Counted from the first letter of the stretch, positions 35,558 to 43,965 are shown. The stretch: DNA of 64,000 bases from Streptomyces albofaciens JCM 4342 (GCF_008634025.1 NZ_PDCM01000001.1:3938501-4002500); one strand, 5' to 3'. Notes: generated by a model from the letters alone, not told the origin. Program-made: numbers and translations.

Positions 35558-36304
35558 TCAGGCCGCCAGGGGAGCCCCGTGGCCCTTCCGGGCCTCGTCG
35601 AAGCGGGCCAGGACGAGGCGCGCCATGGCGACCTGGGAGCCGAGCGGGCGGGCGGTGCACACGCACCCCGCACGCTCGGCCTCCGCGGCCAGATGGTCGG
35701 AGAAGCGCCCCGGAGCCATCAGGTAGGGGACCACCGCGATACGGGTACGGCCCTCGGCACGCAGGTCCCGCGCCGTACGCGCCAGGGACCGGTCCTCCTC
35801 GCGCCCGGCGCACAGCAAGGCCGGGCGTACCGGGACGGGGGCCCTCCGCCGGGCGCGCAGGGCCGTACCCAGCTGCCGGGCAACGGCGTAGCAGCCGTCA
35901 TTGCCGCCGGGCCGGCGCGAACCCGCGGCGGCCAGCACGACGGCGTCCGCCGGAAAGCCGGCGCGGGCCTCGGCCTCCTGAAGGCGGTACGCCAGCGCTT
36001 CGGTCAGCAGCAGGTGCGGAGCGAGCGGTTTCGCGGCACGGGCGGGCCCGAGCAGAGCGGGCAGGTCCACGGTGAAATGAAATCCCGCGCCCAGCAGCAA
36101 AGGCACCACAATGGCCGGCGCACCGCGCAGGGCGGCCACGGCCTCATCGACGGTGGGCCCGTGAATATCGAAGAACGCGCTTTCCACCCGGAGTTCCGGA
36201 CGCAGCGCGCGGATTTCCGTCAGCAACCGGTCCGTTTCCCTTTGCGCCCGGGCCTCGCGACTGCCGTGAGCGGCGGCAATCAATACAGGTGCGGAAGAGG
36301 CCAT
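35558..36304 (-). CDS. CbiX/SirB-type sirohydrochlorin chelatase
   Basis: The 248-aa protein has the class II chelatase AAHGSR motif near residue 12. Two similar halves follow: VPLLLGAGFHFTVDLP in the first and VVPYLMAPGRFSDHLAAEA in the second. Members insert Co or Fe into sirohydrochlorin. Divergence from nirBD, whose enzyme needs sirohaem, points to ferrochelation for sirohaem. The intergenic region has a DosR-like box 59 bases from this start. It ends 21 bases from the convergent pflA. Confidence 0.88.
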   Translation of the reverse strand: MASSAPVLIAAAHGSREARAQRETDRLLTEIRALRPELRVESAFFDIHGPTVDEAVAALRGAPAIVVPLLLGAGFHFTVDLPALLGPARAAKPLAPHLLLTEALAYRLQEAEARAGFPADAVVLAAAGSRRPGGNDGCYAVARQLGTALRARRRAPVPVRPALLCAGREEDRSLARTARDLRAEGRTRIAVVPYLMAPGRFSDHLAAEAERAGCVCTARPLGSQVAMARLVLARFDEARKGHGAPLAA

Positions 36305-36363
36305 GGCGTCACGCTAACGACTGTCCCCGCCGCCGATAAGGCACCGCTGGTCCCGGCTTCCGG

Positions 36364-36377
36364 GGGACGACCGGCCC
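36364..36377. promoter_or_regulatory. DosR/OsdR-like box between chelatase and nirBD
   Basis: GGGACGACCGGCCC fits the GGGAC-N4-GGCCC pattern exactly. It is 59 bases from the chelatase start and 147 from nirBD. Confidence 0.55.
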
Positions 36378-36524
36378 TGATCAAGAGGCCGTTCGGCGCG
36401 GGGTACGGATTCGGGGCGGGCATAGCCTGAATCCGCTGCGGCCCGGGAAGGCGCGGGCTTCGGGCGGCAGTCGGGGGAACAACGGAAAACGCGACCCGTC
36501 GCCGAGCAGCTACAGGAGTGCTTC

Positions 36525-39383
36525 ATGCTGTCATCCACCGACCGGCCCACTCTCGTTCTCGTCGGTCACGGCATGGTGGGCCAACGGCTGCTGGAAGAAC
36601 TGGCCGTACGCGACGCGCTCGCCGGTCCCGACGGAGCGGACGACCCGGGCGACGGCCAACGCTGGCGCGTGGTGGTCCTCGCCGAAGAAGAGCGCCGCGC
36701 CTACGACCGCGTACACCTGTCCTCGCTGTTCACCGGGACCACCCCGGAAGAACTGAACCTCGCCGACCCCGGCTTCCTCGCACGCCACGACATCACCCTG
36801 CGCCTCGGCGACCCCGCCACCGCCATCGACACCGCCACCCGCACGGTGACCACGCGCCGCGGCGCGGCCTGGCACTACGACGCGCTGGTGCTGGCCACCG
36901 GCTCGTACGCCTTCGTCCCCCCGGTCCCCGGCCGGGACGCGCCCGGCTGCTTCGTCTACCGCACGGTCGAGGACGTCCGGGCCATCCGGGAAGCGGCGCG
37001 CGGCGCCCGCACCGCGGCCGTCGTCGGCGGCGGACTGCTGGGCCTGGAGGCGGTCGGCGCCCTGCGCTCGCTGGGCCTGGAGACGAGCGTGGTGGAGGCC
37101 GCGCCACGGCTGATGCCCGGACAGGTGGACCGGGGCGGCTCCGATGTACTGGCCCGGACCATCGAGGCGATGGGCGTCCACGTGCACACCGACGCGGCGA
37201 TCACCGAGGTGTGGACCGGCGCCGACGGCCGCGTGCGCGGTCTGTCGCTGTCGGACGGCGGCAGCGTCCAGGCCGACCTCATCGTCTTCTCCGTGGGCGT
37301 ACGGCCCCGCGACGAACTCGCCAGGACCGCCGGCCTCGACGTCGCGGACCGCGGCGGCATCGTGATCGACGCCCAGTGCCGCACCTCCGCGCCGGAGGTC
37401 TACGCGCTCGGCGAGTGCGCCCGCGCCGCCGACGGCCACGTCTACGGCCTCGTCGCCCCCGGCTACCGGATGGCGGAAGTCCTGGCGGACACCCTGACCG
37501 GCAAGGAGAACGGCTTCACCGGCGCCGACACCTCCACCAAGCTCAAACTGCTGGGCGCGGACGTCGCCTCCTTCGGCGACCCCTTCGCCCCGGACGCCGG
37601 CGGCTCGGTCCTGTGGGCCGACTCCGGCTCCGGCGTCTACAAGAAGCTGGTGCTCGGCCCGGACGGCAAGCTGATGGGCGGCATCCTGGTCGGCGACGCG
37701 GACGCGTACGGCACCCTGCGGCCCCTGGTGGGAGCCCAGCTGCCCGGACCGGCCGCCTCCTTCCTGCTGCCCGCCGGCGAAGCGGGCCCGGTGGACACCA
37801 CCGCGGTGCTGCCCGACGACGCGGTGATCTGCTCGTGCAACGGCGTCACGAAGAAGGCCCTGCGCGACGCGGTCCGCGGCGGCGCGCACGACCTGGCCGC
37901 CGTGAAGAAGTGCACCGGCGCCGGCACCCAGTGCGGCGGCTGCGTCGGCGCCGTGACGTCGATCATGGAAGCGCAACTGGCGGCCGAGGGGATCGAGACG
38001 GGACCGGGCGGCCTGTGCCCGGACTTCACGCAGACCCGCCGCGAGCTGTACGAGATCGTCCGGGTGACCGGCATCGACAGCTTCTCCCGCCTGGCGAAGG
38101 AGTACGGCGTACCCGGCCCGGACGGCAAGCCGCCGCACGGCTGCGCGGTCTGCCGCCCCACCGTCGCCTCGCTCCTGGCCACCCTCGGCCCCGAACTCGG
38201 CCTCCACCACATCCTCGACGGCGAACAGGCCGCCCTCCAGGACACCAACGACCTCTTCCTCGCCAACCTCCAGAAGGACGGCACCTACTCCGTGGTGCCC
38301 CGCCTGCCCGCCGGTGAGATCAGCCCGGACCACCTCATCGTGCTCGGCGAGATCGCCCGCGAATTCGGCCTCTACACCAAACTCACCGGCGGCCAGCGCA
38401 TCGACCTGTTCGGCGCCACCGTGGACCAGCTGCCGGACATCTGGCGCAGGCTGGTCGACGCCGGCCTCGAATCGGGCCACGCGTACGGCAAATCCCTGCG
38501 CACCGCGAAATCCTGCGCCGGATCCCGCTGGTGCCGCTTCGGGCAGCGCGATTCCGTGGGCATGGCCGTGGAGCTGGAACTGCGCTACCGCGGACTGCGG
38601 TCCCCGCACAAACTCAAGCTGGCGGCTTCCGGCTGCATCCGCGAATGCGCCGAGGCCCAGAGCAAGGACGTCGGCGTCATCGCCACGGCGAAGGGCTGGA
38701 ACCTCTACGTGGGCGGCAACGGAGGCACCAAGCCCCGCCACGCCGACCTGCTCGCCCAGGACCTGGGCGACGCGGAACTCATCCGCACCATCGACCGCTT
38801 CCTCATGTTCTACATCCGCACCGCGGAACGCCTGGAACGCACCGCGACGTGGCTGGAGCGCATCGACGGCGGCATCGACCACGTACGGGACGTCGTCCTG
38901 CACGACTCCCTCGGCCTGGCCGAAGAACTGGAATCCCAGATGCAGCGCCACGTCGACGCCTACCGGGACGAATGGCAGGCCGTCCTGGAAGACCCGGCCA
39001 AACTCCGCCGCTTCACCAGCGCCTTCCCCGCCCCCACCGGCCCGGCCGGCCCCGGCCACGTCCAGGTCCGTACGCACGAGGGCGACTGGCGGTCGGTCTG
39101 CCTCCTGGACGACCTCGAACCCGGACGCGGCATACCGGTCCGCGTCGGCGACGAACCGGGCCCGATCGCCCTCTTCCGCTCCCCGGACGGCGAACTCTTC
39201 GCCGTCTCCGACACCGACCCCGTCTCCGAGGCGGACGTCATCTCCCGCGGCATCTACGGCGCGGTCGACGGAGCGCCGGTCGTCACCTCACCCATGTACA
39301 AGCAACGCTTCGACCTGCGCACGGGCGCCTGCCTGGACGACGAGAACCAGCGACTGGAGGTGCATCCGGTACGGGTGCTGTGA
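36525..39383 (+). CDS. nirB: Fused NirBD assimilatory/ammonifying nitrite reductase
   Basis: The 952-aa protein is the NADH-dependent sirohaem nitrite reductase NirB with NirD fused at its C-terminus. The first part (about 8-320) is an FAD/NAD oxidoreductase (VGHGMVGQRLLEE, VVGGGLLGLEAVGAL). A [2Fe-2S] Fer2_BFD domain follows (CSCNGVTKKALRDAV, CTGAGTQCGGCVG), then a second such cysteine region (HGCAVCRPT). The sirohaem/[4Fe-4S] cysteines are Cys664/Cys670 (CAGSRWC) and Cys704/Cys708 (CIREC). Residues 845-952 match the small Rieske-like NirD subunit (FRSPDGELFAVSDTDPVSEA, GAPVVTSPMYKQRFDL). It reduces nitrite to ammonium, removing the product of NarG. CAGGAG lies 8 bases before the ATG. Confidence 0.95.
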   Translation: MLSSTDRPTLVLVGHGMVGQRLLEELAVRDALAGPDGADDPGDGQRWRVVVLAEEERRAYDRVHLSSLFTGTTPEELNLADPGFLARHDITLRLGDPATAIDTATRTVTTRRGAAWHYDALVLATGSYAFVPPVPGRDAPGCFVYRTVEDVRAIREAARGARTAAVVGGGLLGLEAVGALRSLGLETSVVEAAPRLMPGQVDRGGSDVLARTIEAMGVHVHTDAAITEVWTGADGRVRGLSLSDGGSVQADLIVFSVGVRPRDELARTAGLDVADRGGIVIDAQCRTSAPEVYALGECARAADGHVYGLVAPGYRMAEVLADTLTGKENGFTGADTSTKLKLLGADVASFGDPFAPDAGGSVLWADSGSGVYKKLVLGPDGKLMGGILVGDADAYGTLRPLVGAQLPGPAASFLLPAGEAGPVDTTAVLPDDAVICSCNGVTKKALRDAVRGGAHDLAAVKKCTGAGTQCGGCVGAVTSIMEAQLAAEGIETGPGGLCPDFTQTRRELYEIVRVTGIDSFSRLAKEYGVPGPDGKPPHGCAVCRPTVASLLATLGPELGLHHILDGEQAALQDTNDLFLANLQKDGTYSVVPRLPAGEISPDHLIVLGEIAREFGLYTKLTGGQRIDLFGATVDQLPDIWRRLVDAGLESGHAYGKSLRTAKSCAGSRWCRFGQRDSVGMAVELELRYRGLRSPHKLKLAASGCIRECAEAQSKDVGVIATAKGWNLYVGGNGGTKPRHADLLAQDLGDAELIRTIDRFLMFYIRTAERLERTATWLERIDGGIDHVRDVVLHDSLGLAEELESQMQRHVDAYRDEWQAVLEDPAKLRRFTSAFPAPTGPAGPGHVQVRTHEGDWRSVCLLDDLEPGRGIPVRVGDEPGPIALFRSPDGELFAVSDTDPVSEADVISRGIYGAVDGAPVVTSPMYKQRFDLRTGACLDDENQRLEVHPVRVL

Positions 39384-39572
39384 CGTGACGGTCCGGGCGG
39401 GGAGCCAGGGGGCGGTACCGGGCCGGACAGCACACGCTGCGGCATCACCATGACGCCCTCCCCGTCACGGGTGGCACTCCGAGCGGACCATCTCAACGCA
39501 TCGTAGGGGAAGGCACCGACAACGGCCCTCGGCCGAGGAAGCGGCCGGTACGAGCTGCCGTCCGGTGCGGCA

Positions 39573-39604
39573 ACGCCCCGTCCGAGACCGGTCGGACGGG
39601 GCGT
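39573..39604. terminator. Bidirectional hairpin terminator
   Basis: Perfect 13-base arms (ACGCCCCGTCCGA / TCGGACGGGGCGT) enclose a 6-base loop, 30 bases beyond the hemopexin-gene stop and 190 bases beyond nirBD. It can serve both convergent genes. Confidence 0.8.
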
Positions 39605-39634
39605 CGTACCGCGGTGGGCGTCATGCCGCGCGGA

Positions 39635-40306
39635 TCACCCGAAGAAGTTCCAGTTCCCCTCGACCGGCAGCGGGTAGCCGCTGTCGGTCCGGTCGCTGAC
39701 CAGGTCGTACCGGACGTACTGGTCGTCCTTGAACAGGTACACCTTGTCCGTGTCGAGCACCGAGTTGACGGCCGCGTCGATACCCCGCTGGAAGTTCTCC
39801 GGCAGCCCGCGCCAGCCGCGCAGGATGGGCGTCGGCCCGCCGAGGAGCTTGTCGTTGGGAACGTCGTAGCGGATGTACAGGTCGTCCTTGAAGATCCAGC
39901 TGACGTTCGGGTCGCTCTGGTGGTTGACGGCGGCGTCGATGCCGAGCTGGAAGTCCGGCGGCAGGCCCTTCCACGCCTCCGCGATGCCGAGCGGGTAGCC
40001 CGGCTCCACCTTGTCGGAGTCCAGGTCGTAGCGGACGTACTGGCTGTCCTTGAAGAGGTACACGATCTGCGGCTGGTCCCGGCGGTTGAGCGCGGCGTCG
40101 ATACGGCGCCCGAAGGTGTCCACCAGGCCGGGCCAGTTGCCCTCGATGAGCTTCGGGTACCCGTCGAAGCCGTGGTTCTCCCGCATGTCGTAGCGCACGT
40201 AGGAGTTGTCCTTGAGGACCCACGTGATCGGGTCGTTGCCCTTGGCCCTCACCACGGCGTCGATACGCCGGTAGAAGGATCCCGGTGAAGCGGTCTGCTC
40301 TGCCAC
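39635..40306 (-). CDS. Four-bladed hemopexin-repeat protein
   Basis: I chose the GTG at 40306, 9 bases after GAGAGG, giving 223 aa; an in-frame GTG at 40315 is too close to that site. The protein is built of four hemopexin repeats of about 50 residues, each with a DAAV-type strand and a KD-x-[SQL]-YVRYD core (WVLKDNSYVRYD, YLFKDSQYVRYD, WIFKDDLYIRYD, YLFKDDQYVRYD). There is no signal peptide. Bacterial hemopexin-fold proteins are poorly known; binding of haem, metal or a surface ligand is possible. It stands alone, with a terminator behind it. Confidence 0.9.
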   Translation of the reverse strand: MAEQTASPGSFYRRIDAVVRAKGNDPITWVLKDNSYVRYDMRENHGFDGYPKLIEGNWPGLVDTFGRRIDAALNRRDQPQIVYLFKDSQYVRYDLDSDKVEPGYPLGIAEAWKGLPPDFQLGIDAAVNHQSDPNVSWIFKDDLYIRYDVPNDKLLGGPTPILRGWRGLPENFQRGIDAAVNSVLDTDKVYLFKDDQYVRYDLVSDRTDSGYPLPVEGNWNFFG

Positions 40307-40869
40307 GTTCCACACCCTCTCGCAGTCGATGGGTCTGGTGTACGCCTGCCGGCCGGCGGCTGTCCGATCTCGTCAGGTCACCTTGCCAGCCCGCTGCGGT
40401 GGTGTCACGCCACCCTCACGCACCGGCTCATTCCTCACCACTCCGCCATTCGGATCGAGCCATGCCACATCCGCCCAAACCCCCTCCATGGCCCCGTGCT
40501 TCACCCGCGTGCCCCACTCGCCACCGCGCCCGCTGGTGAAGGTGCAGATCCGCTGACGATGCCCTGAGGCCCTTGGCCCCGGACCGCGAAGAACGATGGC
40601 CCCGTATCCCTGTCGGCATGAGGTGGGGGTGCGGGGCCAAGCGCGGAGCGATGAGGGCGATGGGGGCGGTGGGTGCGGTGGGCAGCGCAGTGCGTTCGTG
40701 CGGTTCTATCCGATGGCCGGTGAAGGACGCAGGCCCCCACGTCCTGACCATCCCCGGCCGCCCGCCTACGGCATCCACCGGGCAAGGGCCTTCGGCCGCC
40801 GCGCGGCCACCACCGGCATCCGCCGACGTTTCGGCGTCCGCCGAAAGAACCGGCGCCTACCGTCCAGCC
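40307..40869. other. Intergenic region without a supported gene
   Basis: This 563-base gap between divergent genes should hold promoters for the hemopexin and OsmC genes. Short open frames exist, but none has a ribosome site or recognisable product. A small hairpin (TTTCGGC / GCCGAAA, about 40830-40850) lies near the OsmC start. Confidence 0.5.
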
Positions 40870-41328
40870 ATGAGCCCGCACACCTACGCCACCCACCTGC
40901 ACTGGAACGGTTCCACCGCCGCAGGCATCCGCTCCTACTCCCGTGCCCACATCGCCACCGCACCACCCGCGGCCGCGGAAGTGGCCTTGAGCGCGGACCC
41001 GGCGTTCCGGGGCGATGCCGAACGGCTCAACCCCGAGCAGCTCGTCCTCATGGCCGCCTCGTCCTGCCAGATGCTGTCGTTCCTCGCCGTCGCCGCCCGC
41101 GCCGGCATCGACGTGCTGTCGTACGACGACGAAGCAGCCGGCCACCTCGACCTGACGGCCGACCCCGCCCGCCTCGGGACGATCAGCCTGGCGGTCACTG
41201 TTCAGGTGGCCGCCGGCACCGACGAGGCCACGGTCCGGGAACTGGCTGAACAGGCGCACCGTGAGTGCTACATCGCCAACTCGCTGTCGGTTCCCGTCGA
41301 GGTGACCACCACGGTGGTGACCAGGTAA
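40870..41328 (+). CDS. OsmC/Ohr-family peroxiredoxin-like protein
   Basis: The 152-aa protein has the two family cysteines: one in MAASSCQMLSFLAVAARAGIDV, one in AHRECYIANSLSVPVEV. The first would be the peroxidatic cysteine that reduces organic hydroperoxides, the second the resolving one. Its opening HTYATHLHWNG resembles the OsmC-like subgroup rather than Ohr. It acts in the cytoplasm against oxidative or osmotic stress. It is monocistronic. No strong ribosome site precedes the ATG. Confidence 0.88.
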   Translation: MSPHTYATHLHWNGSTAAGIRSYSRAHIATAPPAAAEVALSADPAFRGDAERLNPEQLVLMAASSCQMLSFLAVAARAGIDVLSYDDEAAGHLDLTADPARLGTISLAVTVQVAAGTDEATVRELAEQAHRECYIANSLSVPVEVTTTVVTR

Positions 41329-41450
41329 TCGGGCGGCCGGGTGACCGCCGATCGCCCCGGCACCGCGCGGCACACCTGGCGACCATGGCGCCGGTGCGGG
41401 CTGCACCGGCACCGGCCCCGCGTGGACAAGCGCTCTGAGCTGGCCGGACG

Positions 41451-41490
41451 GCGTCCGGGACGGTCCCGGAGCGTCCCGGACCGTCCCGGA
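41451..41490. repeat. Four 10-bp tandem repeats upstream of the CHAP gene
   Basis: The units GCGTCCGGGA, CGGTCCCGGA, GCGTCCCGGA and CCGTCCCGGA follow one another exactly, one helical turn each. They end 100 bases before the CHAP gene start and could be a regulator-binding array. Confidence 0.6.
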
Positions 41491-41590
41491 CGGTGAATCG
41501 CTTGGCCGCGTCCCTCCGGCCCGTCGAGAGTTCTGCCGTCCCAGCAGAAACAGCCGTGCGAATCACGGCTCTCGACCCATGGAGTCAGCC

Positions 41591-42169
41591 ATGCGCAAGG
41601 TCACCTCGATCGCGGCCCGGGGCGCCGCGATCACCCTCCTCGCCACCAGCGCGCTAGCCGTCACGGGCGCCGGGAACGCCCACGCCGCCTCACTCGGGGC
41701 GAAGATAGCCGGCACCGCCAAGAAGCAGGTCGGTGCGGGCCCCTGCGGCCTCAACGGCAAGGGCAGCTTCTGGGGCCGGGGCACGGACCAGACCGGCAGC
41801 TGCGGCCGCAACGGCACCGAGGCACACCCCTGGTGCGCCGACTTCGTCGGCTGGGTGTGGTGGAAGAACCACGTCGGCGGCAGGATGCACAAACTCAACG
41901 ACCTCGCCTCCAGCTTCACCCGGTACGCCCCGATGCACGCGAAGCCGAAGATCGGCGATGCGATCCTCTACAACCAGCACACCAGGGACGTCGAGGACGA
42001 CCATGTGGCGATCGTGGTGGGCATCTCCGGCTCGAAGATCACCGTGGTGGGCGGCAACCAGGGCAACCCGGGCAGCGTGAGCACCCACACCTGGCAGTCC
42101 TACAAGGTCGGCAGCTGGGCCAACGGCACCCAGAAGATCAGCGGTTACGTCACTCCGGTGGCCGGCTGA
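41591..42169 (+). CDS. Secreted CHAP-domain peptidase/amidase
   Basis: Of two in-frame ATGs the one at 41591 has GGAG upstream and gives 192 aa. A signal peptide ends at about residue 32 (NAHA-A). The CHAP domain has the nucleophile Cys82 in HPWCADFVGWVWW, a histidine in DDHVAIVVGI and an asparagine in VVGGNQGN. Additional cysteines at 52 and 71 could form a disulfide. CHAP enzymes cut peptidoglycan cross-bridges or stem peptides, so cell-wall remodelling outside the membrane is likely. A hairpin terminator follows after 12 bases. Confidence 0.9.
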   Translation: MRKVTSIAARGAAITLLATSALAVTGAGNAHAASLGAKIAGTAKKQVGAGPCGLNGKGSFWGRGTDQTGSCGRNGTEAHPWCADFVGWVWWKNHVGGRMHKLNDLASSFTRYAPMHAKPKIGDAILYNQHTRDVEDDHVAIVVGISGSKITVVGGNQGNPGSVSTHTWQSYKVGSWANGTQKISGYVTPVAG

Positions 42170-42181
42170 CCGGGCCCCGGC

Positions 42182-42210
42182 GGCCCGCCACGTTCCCGGA
42201 GTGGCGGGCC
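42182..42210 (+). terminator. Hairpin terminator after the CHAP gene
   Basis: Perfect 10-base arms GGCCCGCCAC / GTGGCGGGCC with a 9-base loop, 12 bases after the stop. Confidence 0.75.
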
Positions 42211-42295
42211 ACCGGCCCCGGCACGTCGATGACATCAGGGGCTACGACATTCTCGGTGGCATCGCGACAGTCGGAATACACCCGACGGCCATCGG

Positions 42296-42646
42296 TCAGC
42301 GCAGCCCAGTGGCCCGGTCAGGACCGACCGGTACGTCCTGCCCCTCGCCGCCGAGTGCCTTGAGTTCGGTGCCGTTCGGCCCGGTCCTGTAATGGGTCAC
42401 CGTGCCAGGTCTCTGGTTTTCGCCGAACAGATCCGCCCACGTGGCGTAGGCGCCGATCGACTGGTTCACAAAGAGGCCGATCACGACGAAAACCGCCAGC
42501 TGGGTCGCCAGCAGCAGTCCGACGCGGCCGAGAATCGCGCGCCAGCCGCGCTTGGACAGGCGCGGCCACAACCAGATGGTGAGGACAAGGAGTGCTGCCG
42601 CGGACAGGGCGGCCAGGAGCAGCACTTTTTTGCTGGTGAGCTCCAT
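42296..42646 (-). pseudogene. Truncated membrane esterase, N-terminal part only
   Basis: The frame from ATG 42646 encodes 116 aa: a short cytoplasmic start (MELTSKK), three hydrophobic segments (LLLAALSAAALLVLTIWLW, then LLLATQLAVFVVIGLFV) and IGAYATWADLFGE. This is the membrane-anchor region that precedes an antigen-85/esterase-D type alpha/beta hydrolase in Streptomyces proteins of about 400 aa. Here the frame stops soon after the anchor, and no hydrolase domain follows. It is either a decayed gene or a small membrane protein. The ribosome site is weak. Confidence 0.55.
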
Positions 42647-43031
42647 GCGGTGCTTTCTTTCGGGCGGTCGGTGAGCCGGGCCGCGAGGGAGCCCCGGTTC
42701 CCGGAATGCCGCAGGCGGCACAGGTCGGACAGCGCGGCGGGGCTCGCATATTGTTTCCGGCCCGGATGAGAGGCGAATGATGTCTGTCCGGATAGATGGC
42801 GAGAGGCGGCAAGACGGTTTCGTGGCCTTCGTCACCCGGTCTGCGCGGCTCGTCCAGGAAAGAATCCTGCGAATACTGCCCTACAATCTGTCTGCTGCTC
42901 GCTCATCCCTTGGCGCGTCCGGCAACGCCGCCGGCTCCTGCAACTAAAAGGCGCTCTCATAACCATCCTTTAACGTCACCTGCCGACGCCGGCAGGCCAT
43001 GACGACGTGAGTCAATGCGGGGTCGAAGAAC
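42647..43031. other. Intergenic region, no supported gene
   Basis: The 385 bases between divergent genes include a locally less GC-rich patch (about 42940-42975, with AACTAAAAGG and CCTTTAACG). This is a plausible promoter for the rhomboid-like gene. I see no credible ORF or repeat. Confidence 0.4.
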
Positions 43032-43667
43032 GTGGAAACGCGTGCGCAGGTGTGGAACCGGCCGTGGGCCGCGGCCCGGAGGCTGCCGGCGACGACGGTG
43101 TACGTCGTCCTGCTCGCCGTCACCGCCGCCTGGCTGGCCGCCCAGCCGCTGCGCGTGCAGGAGCGGTTCATCCGTCACAACAGCAGCAATGTGCACCACT
43201 TCGAGGTCGGTAAGTGGTGGACCCTGCTGACCAGTGGACTGGTGGTCGACGGGGTCCCCGTCCTGCTCGGCATAGGCGCGGTGGCCGCGGCGCTCGGACG
43301 CGCCGAGTGGCGCTGGGGCAGTGCGCGCGGCCTGGGCGTGTTCCTCTTCGGCCACGTGGCGGCGACCTTGCTCACCCAGGGTGCGGTGTGGCTGATGCGG
43401 CTCGCGCACCTGCCGGGCGCCCTGCCCCGCATGCAGGACGTCGGCATCAGCTACGGCCTGGTGGCCACCGTCGCGTGCCTGCTGGCCCTGGGCGGCGACC
43501 GCGCCCGGCGCTACGGCCTGCCGGCGCTCACCGCGGCCCTGGCCGTCGCATGGACCATCAACCAGGAACTGGCCGACGCCGGGCACCTGGTGGCGCTGGG
43601 GCTCGGCGTCCTGGCTTCGCGTACCCGCTGGTTCCGGGAGGGCTCTCCGGAGCGCGGAACGCGGTGA
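43032..43667 (+). CDS. Rhomboid-like membrane protein
   Basis: The 211-aa protein starts at a GTG and has about six hydrophobic segments. It contains a GISYG sequence (rhomboid GxSxG, the serine nucleophile) and, one helix later, AGHLVALGLG with a histidine in the place of the catalytic base. WWTLLTSGLVVDGV resembles the rhomboid L1 loop and FHxxxH-type membrane entry. It may be an intramembrane serine protease or an inactive relative. The ribosome site is poor, so the start is uncertain. Confidence 0.65.
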   Translation: METRAQVWNRPWAAARRLPATTVYVVLLAVTAAWLAAQPLRVQERFIRHNSSNVHHFEVGKWWTLLTSGLVVDGVPVLLGIGAVAAALGRAEWRWGSARGLGVFLFGHVAATLLTQGAVWLMRLAHLPGALPRMQDVGISYGLVATVACLLALGGDRARRYGLPALTAALAVAWTINQELADAGHLVALGLGVLASRTRWFREGSPERGTR

Positions 43668-43695
43668 AGATGTTCTGCACCGGTTCTTGTTCTCC

Positions 43696-43803
43696 TTCGA
43701 CCGTGTCACCGCCGACCGCAAGGACCCGCTTGATCAGGAAGGGCTTGATCAGTAGCGCCGGCACGGCCATGACGACGAGGAGCGGCAGTTCCTTCCAGAA
43801 GGA
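43696..43803 (-). pseudogene. Signal peptidase I relic with internal deletion
   Basis: The minus strand encodes SFWKELPLLVVMAVPALLIK, typical of the N-terminal membrane anchor of actinobacterial signal peptidase I, followed at once by KRVLAVGGDTVE, which normally lies about 75 residues further on. The catalytic serine region (SMxxTL) between them is missing. No proper start or full C-terminus remains. This is a deletion remnant of a lepB-type gene in the gap behind the rhomboid-like gene. Confidence 0.7.
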
Positions 43804-43940
43804 GCGCTCTTGGCCCTGGAGCGATTCCTCTTGCCGCCCGCACCCTGCCGCGGGGCACCACTGTCCTGCTCTCCGGTCAGCCAGGACAATGACGGCCGGC
43901 GGCACGTACGGGGTGTGGGGCGGAACAGCCGGGCAGCCAG

Positions 43941-43965
43941 CGGTCCCGGCGCTACGCCGGGACCG
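43941..43965. terminator. Hairpin terminator after the WhiB-like gene
   Basis: Perfect 11-base arms CGGTCCCGGCG / CGCCGGGACCG with a 3-base loop, 12 bases beyond the stop of the minus-strand WhiB-like gene. Confidence 0.75.

Noticed and set aside
36531..39077. 848-codon minus-strand frame opposite nirBD
   Set aside because: Shadow of nirBD without any domain pattern.
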